Source: Prochilodus magdalenae (Eukaryota; Chordata; Actinopteri; Characiformes; Prochilodontidae). Taken from it: a stretch of DNA of 64,000 bases. The position numbers and the translations under genes are program-made. The stretch is from the NCBI GenBank assembly GCA_024036415.1, contig JAMWET010005007.1, positions 1 to 64,000 of the forward strand, written 5' to 3'. Of this stretch, positions 9,774-21,700 are shown in pieces; the first letter of the stretch is position 1, and each line of letters opens with the position of its first letter. The notes under the pieces are model-generated. The model was given only the letters and a program-made list of their open reading frames with translations, did no database searches and was not told the origin of the DNA.

Positions 9774-12700
9774 GAAATAGATTATCCAGTATCACACATG
9801 TCATCGTTTAAGTTACTTCCTTTGTGCAGAATACTCATAATACCATCTTCCTGAATCAAAATCTGATTGAAGATAATTAGGCTGCTGAAAAGCTGAAAGG
9901 AAAGTAAACTGTGATGGTAGTTAAGCAGAGGCGTACGAGCCACTCTGTCCGTGTTTTTGCTGGCCTAATTAAATTTTTAGTAAGTGGACTGTGGCACACA
10001 TTTTGGTGGTGGCCTGCCCCGAAGGTCGGGTCAGTTGCATGTCTGGTGGCCACACATACACACTGTGTACTATGTCCTGTGAAGTACAGTTTAATACCGT
10101 CCGCTGCCTTCGTTCAGTTTTCTTTAATATGAAAAACACTTTGAGTGTGCAGTAAAGAGTGAGGAATAGCTCTTTGTCACAGTTACAGGCAAAAGAGGAA
10201 AAAGAGAAGAGACAAAGCTGTGGAGGTAATGTGATACTTCAGACCTTTTCTTTGCTCTCAGGGGTATTTAAAGTTTGAAAATAGCCACATTTTTTAACTT
10301 TTGTGACATTGTGGAGGAAATGAGCCAAGAAGGTTTTATGAGCTTGGCTGAATGTGAGTCTGTTAGTAGCCCAACAGAGCAACTCCAACAATTTCTGCTA
10401 GGCTAAGCCAGGAACACATCACAATACTTTCAGAGGCTGGATCTTCTGGTGGGTCTTTTGAAAGGAAACCCTTTTTGAAACATTTAGGAGACTGCTTGAA
10501 AAGCAAAGTCATATTTTATATTGATGGTCAGCTGTAGTTTACATGGTTCAGATTTTCTTTACAAGTGATCTGGGTTTCTAAGTTAATCATCCCCCTTTTT
10601 AGGCTTAGGGTTAAGGTTCAGAGTTGAGGTTAAGAGAATGACTTTGACCCTGTGACACCAATTTTCTTGTGTCCTATTTGTGGCCAAGTGGCCAGGACAT
10701 GTTTCAAATCTAATTTAGCTTCTTTAGTGCAGGACATACAAGGTTAATGCTGGACACACAGGAGAGGTCAATAGTCATCCACATTTTATAGAAATGCATG
10801 CCCATAACGTCTTCAAACTTTTAAACCTCTCAAATCTCTCAAGTCTTTATTAAGTTCTGAACCCTACCTGAACTCCCGGAATCTGCACTACCTGCAATCT
10901 GCACTCAATCTACGCTAAGTGCAATTTGTGTGGACTAAGAAAGGAAAACTTATTACGCAAAATGTTTTGGCTGATTGACTGACTACATCTGGGGCGTGGT
11001 AGACAGTTGTGTAAATTAGGGCATCTACAGGTGACCTTCTGTCTAAGATCTCTGTATAAAACAATAATACTGTTGTTGTATTGCGATTCTCAGTTTGTTT
11101 GACATTGACCTGTTAGTCTTTGAGGCAGGCTGTGTTATTATAGAGGACTGTATAGAATTTTGGAAGGTACGCTTTTTTCCATTGGAGTCACTTTTATTCA
11201 CTGCAGCATTCAGGCCCCTTAGAATTTTGCACAATATACCATTATGACACCAATATGACATTACTGTGTACCAATTGATGCAATCGGTTGTATGTCCCAC
11301 TGGAAGCATAGTACACTGATCACTTTATGGAGGAAGCAGTGTTAAAATTAGAGATCTTTGAGCACACATCTCGGTTCAGATGTTAACAGTGCCCACTGTA
11401 GCCTCTGCATAGGCTGTGTAGTTTCTTTTAGTGACTGACAGCATAAAAGCCCCTGTAGTCTAAGGCCCAGTAGGAGAATTCTGAATGTGCCTGTCTAGTA
11501 GTTGACCATTAATGGCTGGTGCATGGGGTAACTGTGTTCTCCTGCTAGTAAACGCAGTTCTGTGTTTACGGCACTCTGCTGTGGCTTTCAGTTTTCTGTG
11601 CGGCTGCAAGTGTGCAGTCAATACTTTCCATCCATCACAGGACAGTGGGACAGCCAAAGTGTGCCATGCACTGCTCTTTCTAACAGCCTTCCAAATGGCA
11701 CGAGCGGGCCTGCATAATAACACTAACCCATTTAGAGCAAACAGAATGTGGGTCAGTGCATGGCTGCGATGCAGGGACAGACGACAGGAGAGAATATTGA
11801 CGAGCCTTTAGACTTCGCCTCTGTTCTCTTCACAAATGTATGTGACCACATGAGCATGTTGTCTCTGTATATTGGTTTGCAGTGTTACAGGTGTTTATTA
11901 ATGTGCAAAAGCAGTAGTTTGGTTTGATACAGTGGCATTCAGTGCATGGAAATATTCATATTGTTTTATTATGCTGATATGTTATTGTTTCCATTTGCAG
12001 TTTAGTAGCTCATTCAGCAGTATAAAGTGTTAGTGTTTGAGACTACAGGATGGCATGCTGGAAATTTGCCTGATCCTTTCAAGCTGATTTCTTAGTCGCA
12101 TATAAACTAGCGTAGCATAAGTACTGCCTTAAGCTTAGCTATTAGCTAATATGTTTGCCACAATTAATTAAACAGTATTATAAGAGATTTTCTGGATACT
12201 GATATTGCAACCTTGTAAATACTGACCAATTCAGTTGGAATTTCTTTTTCATCATAAACTATTCTATTATAAATGATGAATGAATGGTAAATGTTTTTTT
12301 TGATTGGTTGCCCTGTATTGTGGTGTATTGTACTTTCCTGGGGTGCATTTCCCAGAAACTTCCCAATAGTTGAGGTCCAGGTGAAACAGTTCAGCACAAT
12401 TGAATTTAAGCATGAATGGGTGTGGGAAAACTGTTGTAGGCAGAATATGTGGATACCTGTAGTTGGTTTTTGTGACGCCATGAAAACTGTGAATTGAAAA
12501 CAGGTTGTACTTGTAGCTTTGTTTACATATGTGACCTGGGGGTGAATTTAATATTCACTACTTCACAAACAGAAATGATCCGCAAACAGTGTGACATTCC
12601 ACAATGTGTGATATTACAGGCTCGATGTATCAGTTTTATTCACTCACAATATCTGATCCAGTATTTATGGGTGTTGTCAGCCAGATGCCGATACCCATGA

Positions 12701-13010
12701 ATACAGCTATGCTGTAGAGCGCTATGATCTGATATGATACATTGTGTTGTTACTCCCCGACCACACAGTATTTAGTGTTTCGACTGAAAATAATTTGTGT
12801 ATGTAATGGAATAGATGTATGGCCTTTTTGTTATTTAGCTCACATCACTCCAGTAATCCAGCCCTTTAGGTCCAGTAAAGACCAGCTTAACTTTCAATCT
12901 GCTATTGTTAATCCTAGTCTGTGGTCACTAATGTCTCTTACAAAGCCAAATCCCTACTTTCACTAAGTATAGTAATGATATGTCTTTTAAAGTCATCTTC
13001 TACATGCAGA

Positions 13011-14193
13011 GAGTGTGTGTGTGTGTGTAAGTGTGTGTGTGAGTGTATGTGTGTGTGTGCGAGTCTGTGTATGTGTGACTGTGTGTGAGTGTGTGAGTGT
13101 GTGTGTGTACGTGTGTGTGTGAGTGTGTAAGTGTGTGTGTATGTGTGTGTGTGAGTGTGTGAGAGTGTGCGAGTCTGTGTATGTGTGACTGTGTGTGAGT
13201 GTGTGTGTGAGTGTGTGCGTGTGTGTGTGTACGTGTGTGTGTGTGAGTGTGTAAGTGTGTGTGTGTGTGTGTAAATGTGTGTGAGTGTGTGTGAGTGTGT
13301 GAGAGTGAGTGAGTGTGTGTGTGTGTGAGTGTGTGTCTGTGTGTGTATGTGTGTGTGTGAGTGTGTGAGTGTGTGTCTGTGTGTTTGTGTGTGAGAGTGT
13401 GTGTGAGTATCTGTGTGTGTTTGTGTCTGTGTGTGTGAGAGTGTGTGTGAGTATCTGTGTGTGTTTGTGTCTGTGTGTGTGAGTGTGTGTATGTGTGACT
13501 GTGTGTGAGTGTGAGAGTGTGTGCGTGTGTGTGTGTACATGTGTGTGTCTGTGTGTGAGAGTGTGTGAGAGTGTGTGTGAGTGTGTGTGTGTGAGAGTGT
13601 GTGTGTGTAAGTGTGTGTGTGTGTGTAAGTGTGCGTGTGTGTGTGTGCGTGTGTGAGTGTGTGTGGGTGAGTGAGTAAGTGTGTGAGAGTGTGTGTGTGT
13701 ATGTGTGTATGTGTGTGTCTGTGTGTGAGTGAGTGAGTGAGTAAGTGTGTCAGAGTGTGTGTGTGTGTGTGTGTGAGTGTGTGAGTGTGTGTGTGGGTGA
13801 GTGAGTAAGTGTGTGAGAGTGTGTGTGTGTATGTGTGTGTCTGTGTGTGTGTGAGTGAGTGAGTGAGTAAGTGTGTCAGAGTGTGTGTGAGTGTGAGAGT
13901 GTGTGCGTGTGTGTGTGTACGTGTGTGTGTCTGTGTGTGAGTGTGTAAGTGTGTGTGTGTGAGAGTGTGTGTGAGTGTGTGTGTGTGAGAGTGTGAGAGT
14001 GTGTGTGTAAGTGTGTGTGTGTGTAAGTGTGCGTGTGTGTGTGTGTGCGTGTGTGAGTGTGTGTGGGTGAGTGAGTAAGTGTGTGAGAGTGTGTGTGTGT
14101 ATGTGTGTGTCTGTGTGTGAGTGAGTGAGTGAGTAAGTGTGTCAGAGTGTGTGTGTGTGTGTGTGTGAGTGTGTGTGTGTGTAAGTGTGTGTG
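13011..14193 (+). repeat. 1.18-kb imperfect GT-rich array with nested duplications
   Basis: Almost every base belongs to GTGTGTGAGTG-like units, with scattered GTAAGT, GTATGT, GTCTGT and GTGCGT variants. Longer repeats are layered on top. A block beginning GCGAGTCTGTGTATG occurs at about 13059 and 13169. A 44-bp unit with GAGTATCTGTG is tandem at about 13395-13480. A block with GGGTGAGTGAGTAAG recurs near 13665, 13795 and 14065. The transcript would be a long UG-rich tract ending 47 bases before the exon 2 acceptor. On the minus strand the array reads as a 420-codon His/Thr-rich open frame, an artefact of the repeat lacking stop codons. Confidence 0.95.
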
Positions 14194-14240
14194 ATTGCAT
14201 GTTTTCACTGACTGTTTTCTTTTGTTTTTATCCCTTGTAG

Positions 14241-14313
14241 AATCAGCAAAATGGGGAAAGGTTGCATTACAGCCACCAAGTACTTTCTGTTTCTCTTCAA
14301 CCTACTTTTCTTC
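14241..14313 (+). CDS. cd82: CD82 exon with start codon (coding from 14251)
   Basis: The acceptor TCCCTTGTAG ends at 14240 and ten 5' UTR bases precede the ATG. The start context (AAAATGG, A at -3 and G at +4) is good. It codes residues 1-21, M-G-K-G-C through the first half of membrane segment 1, and ends in phase 0 before GTAAGT. C5 is a likely palmitoylation site and N17 the conserved polar membrane residue. Confidence 0.93.
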
Positions 14314-15735
14314 GTAAGTATCTTTCTCTTTGAGCGTACTAACAGTTTACTGATCTCCACAATGGACAGAATTGAAAGTGAATTCAGTAGTTAAGATGTA
14401 AAGAATCAAAGTAAAAAGTGGTTTGATGTAAAATGGTTAATTGTAGAGAAACTTGCCAATTCTTTTACAGCGGTGGTGATAAGGGTTAATAAGGGTGATA
14501 AGCAAGCCGTAAATCTGTACATCCTCTAAGATTGTGTAACTGATTGCGGTATAATAGAGGAAAATCTGAAGAATAAAAGTTTTCTTTCATTACTGCTTTA
14601 CCTTAGAACCCTTGTAGCACTCCATCTATGACGAGTTTTAAACAGTATATATACAAACAGTACAGTATATTTAAGACCAAATTCTCAGAACTATTGTAAA
14701 ACTCTGTATTGGGTTAGGAGGGTAAGATACATAACACTTTCATACAACACACTTCTGTAAGGGATCATTTAGAGGCATAAAATGCTTTAGTCATCCATTT
14801 TCTGATCACCACTAATATAAATTCAGACGTGGTAAGTTTCTCTAGGATGGATAATTTCCACCACGCTAAATAATTAACATAGTTAAAATCCTAAAAACTG
14901 AATTCTCAAAGGAAATCCTCCATAAAAACACTTGATTGTGTGAATATGTTTATGAAATAATGATTAATTGGGAGTTAATGAGTGCATACATGCATTCAAT
15001 CGATGTTCATCTTTTGTTGTTGCTTTTCACAGTCACCAGTATTTTACTGCTAAATCTGAATAATAATAGGGCTCAAATCCGTAAAATTCAAATGATTTAA
15101 GCAGCATTAACACACCGGCTCTCTTCCAACACGCTCGTTTTGCATAATGAAATGGATGTGTTGAGCAGGTTTTCAGAGTGTTCCCATTTGGGTGTCCCAG
15201 TTCCTCCAGCTGCTGTGTTTTTCAGGGACTGATTCTTTCTCCGGCGTTAGACACGCTTGATGCTTTTAAGACCGCTCCTTCCATCAGCCTCATGTTCCCA
15301 TTCTCCCAGCGTGTAGCTCTGATGTTCTTGGAAGCATTACAGTCATTGTACTGTTTTGTGTTTGAGAATGGGTTCTGTGTAAGCTGCTGTAGCCTCAAAT
15401 TAGGCTGTGTGTTCAGCCCTTAAATTAGCCCAGGGCAATAAATAACTTTTACTGATATACCATGATATTGACAAATCCTGAAACTTCTTTTTAGTTTGCA
15501 GTGTTTTTAACAATATATTTGAGAGACTAAAGTATTATATCCAAAATGGTAATTTCATTTAATAGTGATGTTCCTGTTGCAAGGTCGCTTGTTTGGAGTT
15601 TCTATATTGTTCACTTTACCCAGGACATGACACTGTGATGTGTGCCTCAAATATTGTAAATAGCAGTTAGAAATCCACAGAAAAGACATAAAATTAAAAT
15701 GGTTGCTTTCTGGGGATTCATTCATTCATGCTTTG

Positions 15736-15775
<40 letters not shown>

Positions 15776-18700
15776 GAGCAATAATAACAAAACATTATAG
15801 AAAATGTGTGCTTTTGGCACCAGCATAAACATTTCTAGGCTTGCACAATATACATAAATATATTGATACTTATATATGCTTGAACAAGTTTAATTGCGGT
15901 CTGACAGATATTTACATTTGACTGGTACTTCAAGCTGATATTTGAATATGTATTTATTGAAAGAGCAGAGTCTATGGGAGATGTTGGGTTTCTGGGCTAC
16001 ACTTTTAGTATTTTCCATATGTTTCATTGCAGAAGTAATATTTTTAGGTAGAGATCTAGTTCTCTGAATTTTATAAATGCTTATGCATTAAGCATGGGCA
16101 GATATGTACATGAAATTATGAGATATTAGCATTAGCCCTAATGTGCATGCCCTTTGATTCCTCTTTCATTTAAATGTAAACTATTAATTACCTTGCACAT
16201 GTAAGATAAGTGGTAGAGTAGGCTCTTCTCTTCTGCATGTATTAGTTAGCGCATGTGTATTACATAATGCCTTATGTTTATAACAGTAGGCCTAACCCGA
16301 AATTAGAGAGCCTACCTACTCCACCCATATATTGAGACCTTGTTATACAGGATGACTGCTGGTCACAGATATTTGCATAGCTGTCTGTAGTTCAGTCTGT
16401 CTGGCTGTGTGTCTTCCTGTCTATCAGCCTCTCTGTGTCTCTCTTTTTCTCTTGAAAAACACCCTCATAATAGAGGAGTAGATGAGGTGTGTTTACAGCT
16501 CTGGTTTCTTGTCAGGGTTCAGCCTGTAAATGAGAGAGCTGGTCTGTCCTGTGTTGTCCCTGGCTCTGCCCCCACTCAGAGAAAATGAAACCTCTTATCC
16601 AGGCTTACACCCTCTAAATCATAGGCCATGACCCTTCAGATCCAAACAATGCAGCAGGAGCTGCAGCATTATCCCCATTCATTACTAGTGCGATCTGTGA
16701 CAGGGGCTTCCCTCACACATATGCTCATATCAGAGCTGTGCCCCAGGACACTGATAATGCCTGAACAGTCAGTCTCTACCACTCTCTCTGGACTGTGGGG
16801 TTAAGCCATGCAGAGAATGAGGTGAAAGAGCTGTGATTTGGTGGATTGCAGCCTTGATTGCCAGGCAGCATGGGCTTGCGTCGCGGCTGACCTGGAAACA
16901 GCCCTTATATTTTAGCAAGCAAGCAGCGCGTCACTCTTCATGGAGGAAAAAGCACTTGCTGTGTGAAGCTGAGTCAAGCTTCTTTTTTTGTTTTGTTTTT
17001 TTGCATTCTGCAAGTCTTAAGTGTAATCTGTTCCGTATTGGAAAGATTGTTTGCTTGCACAGTATTTATTTGCATGACATTTGCAATACAGATATAACTG
17101 TAATATGTAAATGATTCCTTAACCTGTCCCTCCATGTAATGTTGTGTGTAATGTTGTGAGCATCCTCACCAGTGATTTTTTGGGCTTTGGGATGAATTAA
17201 GGCATTCATATTATGCAACATAGATAAATTGTTTGGGCAAAAACTATAACAGAGCAATCATTAATATTGATGGTTCATTTACATGTTGGCATTGCTCCTT
17301 GTGGCAGTACGCAACTGAAGGCAGCATGTCAATATGATAATATCACCATGGTGGCAGTTGTGCTAGAAATTTTTTCAGCTCTACATGATCCAAGCTGTAC
17401 TTTAAAATCGTTTATATGATTAGCTTTTATTCATCCCTATACTTAGCACATATAAAACAGAACCCAATTCAGTTATTTTTTCTGTTATTAAAGGTTTATT
17501 GTGCTACGCAGTTAAAGTTTCAGTACCCTTTTCCTCAGTCCTTATATGGAAACTGTCATAACTGTGATATAACAAAAATGTACAGTATACAGTGTATCTA
17601 TTCAATCTGCAGCAGTTTATGTGGAAGTTCATATCAGTGAATCAGTAAATGAGGTCTGTTCGATAGGCACAGTCATTTTAAATGATAAAGAGTGTTTTTG
17701 ACAGGGGTCAATTCAGTTTATGCTGAAAAAGATTAGTGATAGTTTTTGATATATAAACCTACACAGATGTTACGAGTGGATCTTTTAAAAGGTCCACCTT
17801 TAGAGAAAAAGGACTTTGCATGTGTACCCTTTAAAAACCTGGGTCCTGGGTCATCGTTCATAAAAGACCCAGACGCCACAGCAGAAATTGCGATGACAGG
17901 CTTGGAGACTGAGGAATGGTGGTGCTGGCTGTGAGACTGGACGAGGCACTCCCGTTTGCTGAACTATGAACTGGACACTGGCTGCGGGAGACTGATGTGG
18001 TGCGTTTAGAGCAAGCAGTGATGTTCTTGAGTAAAGGCCACATCCGCTGCAATCCCCCTCCCCCTGCTGCCACGCAGAGGCATGGCCCAATCAGTCCCAG
18101 ATGTTAGTGCTGTGTGGAGGGGGGAGAGAAGAGAGAGAGCCTGGAACCCTGTGCTTAGAGCCCAGAGAACAGCGCACAGCTCAACTCCCTACAGGCTAGG
18201 ATTAGTGTCTCTAGCACACTTTGGCAGACACCCACACACGCATGCACACACACACACAGTATGCTTGCACTCAGAAGCAAGCAGACATTGCTGCTGTCTT
18301 AAACATGTAGAGACAGTTTGGCATGCGACACATTCATACATGCACATGCTCACACATGCTAGCAAGTTTGGCACAGCTCCGAGCATAGTCCCTTCCAAGA
18401 GATTTGAAGTGAACAAGTTGCAGCTTGTAAAATGAAAACGTGGGGCGCCCTGCTCCCCTTCTACCCCGCTGTGTGATTCATTTTTTCTCTCTGTCTCTCC
18501 TCCTCACTCATTCTGTATCTCTCTCTCTCTGTATCTCTTGCCCTCTCTCTTCTCTTTTTCCTCTCTCTCTGCAGATATTTGGAGCACTGATTATGGGCTT
18601 TGGACTCTGGATTCTCTTGGACAATCAAAGCTTCATTGCAGTCTTGCGTAAGTCACTGTCTGTATTCTCATTGTAACCAAAGTAGCACCCCCTTTTTGCA

Positions 18701-21700
18701 AAGGAGGACGTCCAAATATTCATGTGGATTTGCTCCAGCAAAGTTCTAAAAGCTCTTATATTTGCATTCTTTCTTTTCCAGTGACTGTTTTAATTTGCTC
18801 TCCATCAAGAAAACATGAATTTCATCTCTCTCCTAAAAACCATGTGTAAATGGAAACTTGATAGGGGAAAGAAAGAGTGTAACTTCAATTAGCTGTAACT
18901 GTTTAGACCATGCATTCATTTAAGGTTTTACTTGATTTCCAGTGACCAATGGCCAAATTAAAGCAAGTTATTAATTTTTCAATATATTTTGTAGCGTATC
19001 TTTACACAGGGACATCAACAACTAATTATAATATCCAATTTTCAGTACATAGTGTGTCCACTCTTTGCCTTTAATTACACCTTCTATTCTTTTTCATGAG
19101 ACTTGGTTTTATATTTAGTACGACATCTCCAGGGTTCTTCATCCACACTTTATAGGATTCAAGCAATCCTGTATATGTTCGGTGATACTGAGGTCTGGTC
19201 TGGACTCTGGGGTGGTCAGTCCATTGTTCCCAAGAGCACCACCCTGCTGAGCAAGTTTTTGCTCATGGTCCCAGCAGGGGGTGGTGGTGGTGGTGGGGGG
19301 GTTGCGGTCAGCAGTGAGCAGCTTCTTTTTTTTGAGTTGCAAATTTCTTCTTGTTTGTCTATTTCATGTTCTTGATAACAGCTTCTCAACAGCTCTATAT
19401 TCTTTCAGACCTCTAGTGTTGAGTTGCCAGCTCACAGTGGAAGGATGGACAGCAACACCTGTACATTACATGAGTTCTGATTGTTAAGAAATCCCATTAA
19501 GCTCTATATCTTTTAAGCGTTTTTTTAAATTCTCTTTTAGAAACTGCAGTTTTTTCCCCACATATTTGTCTTTGACTTTCTTCTACCTTAGTGGAGCAAT
19601 CTTATATCCTCATCAGAAATATCAAATATAGAATGACGTTTTATTACATATAACTTTGGTTCTGTTCTGTGCAGCTCATTTATAACGAGCTGTTCCCATT
19701 ATGTAAAGGACAGCTGTGGGTTGTACTTTTGAAAAAACAAACATGATGTACAGATTTTACAGTGAGTATAGGCTCTATTCCCTTGTGGTTTTGTTAGGGA
19801 GTAAAGAAGCACAGGAAATGGTGAGGGGAGCCTCTTTTCTTTATGCCCTCATTAATGGGGAATCCTGTTAGCTCTTATCCTATCTCAGTTCTAAACAAAA
19901 ACCTTTTGGCGTTGTGACTCAGTAGTGCAGAACTTTTTACTGGACCATCTGTCTCTGGTTTGCTTTTGTTTGATGAGCACTGTTGGTTCGCGTCTTTGCA
20001 GTACCACGTGATGCAGTCTGTTGGACAGACTCTCTCGGATGGTCTGAATTTCTCATCACCAACCCCCATCCAACCCCCCCCACCCCAACCGTTGTACTCT
20101 CTTTCTCTTTTCCTTTCTCTCTTTCTTGCAGACACACACACACAATTACACACACAGATCTGTTTTCCATCCCGCAGGCCTTTGCAGGCAGCTCTGGGTC
20201 AGTGGGTCTGTGTCTTCCAAACGCGGCCAAGAAGGCCGGCGCTGGCTGAGTAACAGGCCCCAAGTTCACGGGCCAAGCCGAACAAACCCGGCTAACCGGG
20301 CTGGCAGTGAGAGCCAGGCAGGGCCTGTGGGTGACGTAGCGCGTCTGAGGCAGTGTGCAGGTGCTGCGGCCAGGCCACACTGGGCTCATTTAGCCTCTCA
20401 CTCATTAGTATGCATCACGTCAGTGCTCAGATCAGCCATCCAGCTATGTTAGTCATCGGTGAGAACAAATTAACATTGGTGAGCAAGTATATCTACAGAG
20501 AAGAAGAATGAGTCTCTCTTATTTCACTCTGTCTCTTTCTTATGTGCTCTAATTTTCTCCTACACACACACAAGTCTTAAAGAGACAGAATGAAAAAGAG
20601 GCCACAGTGAAGCTTCTCAGCTTCATGACGTGGCTAAAGGCAGTTGGCACAAGTTTACATTGTTGATGCTTTGAATGCGGAGGCTGTGAACAATCCGCTC
20701 AATTCATCAGTTTGGCATGGCTCCGTCCTCGAACAGGGGTTAATGGAGAGCATCTCAAAGCTTGAAGCACACACAACGTAGAACTCTTCACCAAAGCCAA
20801 GGGTGGTGGCATCACGGAAAGTTTTGCACTGGTCTTTAGGGAGCTATATGTATTTAGGTCATGAATGGTGCTGAGTGTGAACCCTGATTTAAAGAAAGCA
20901 CTGGCCGATGACATGAGGGCCTCACGGTGCATGTGTCTGGGGCTCACGTTCCCTCTCCATGTGCCATATTTCACCAGACGCACACGTTCTTGTAGTGTGG
21001 GGCCAGCTGCCGTTTGTTGGGACTCCCAACCGTCCATAGGCTGGGGAGCCCCCTCGCTCCGTCATTAAAAAAGAGCGAGTTTTTAGAACACTATTGTTTT
21101 TCTAATCCAGCCACCAGCAGCCTTCTCTAGCTTGCTGATCCCCAGAGGATTTTCACATTTCCGCTATGCACCAAGACACTTCAGGCGTACTGGGCGAACG
21201 GAGAGACTGCTAATTCCACACTGCACACACACACACAATGCACAGAAACCCATAGAAACTGCATTTACCTTGGGAACATGGTCTCACTTTTAAAGACTCT
21301 GGTGTTGCCTCTTTGGAGAAGTTGTCATGGAGAACATAATTTTAAACAAGGATCCTTGCTTTCATGTTCCAATAGGGCTCTCCTTTCCAAGCTTTGAGGT
21401 TGACTTTTACTGAGTCTAGTGGTTAGCCTTGCAGCAAGAAAACTGCTTTGTTAAGAATAAGACTTCTCATAAGAATTTCCTTTCATTTGGCTATTGTTGT
21501 TGGATTTTATGTGAATAATGTTTACCAAATGTTGTGAAAAGTTATTATGTGGACTTTTTATCCGGAGCTGAACATACGTATAAAATCTTCCTGTTTTTAA
21601 TTAGACTCTCAGTAATTACTGTACAGTTAATTACATAAGAGTTACTGAGCACAGTTCTCCAGACAGACATAACGCAGACCCCTCTCGCCAGGCCAAAAGG

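Larger units (their letters stand above)
7554..14240 (+). other. cd82: CD82 intron 1
   Basis: The proposed intron of about 6.7 kb separates the 5' non-coding exon from the start-codon exon. It begins in CpG-rich sequence, contains a dispersed repeat (8386-8478), a CA microsatellite (9739-9770) and the 1.18-kb GT array (13011-14193), and ends with TCCCTTGTAG. Open frames on both strands near 11460-11811 do not look coding. I see nothing else in it that I can name. Confidence 0.5.
14314..18574 (+). other. cd82: CD82 intron 2
   Basis: This 4.26-kb intron starts GTAAGTAT and ends in a very long CT-rich tract and GCAG. It contains a TAA microsatellite (15737-15775), a segment near 17560-17700 resembling the 37045-37200 repeat, and a short CA run near 18245. 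The stretch 17820-18400 is richer in GC with overlapping open frames on both strands, but no recognisable protein. Confidence 0.85.

Noticed and set aside
12938..14200. 420-codon minus-strand open frame rich in His and Thr
   Set aside because: It is the complement of the GT array; CA-rich repeats have no stop codons in this frame, so the length is an artefact.
20699..21037. 112-codon minus-strand open frame in intron 3
   Set aside because: No family motif, no convincing splice borders, and it lies inside an intron of a gene on the other strand.
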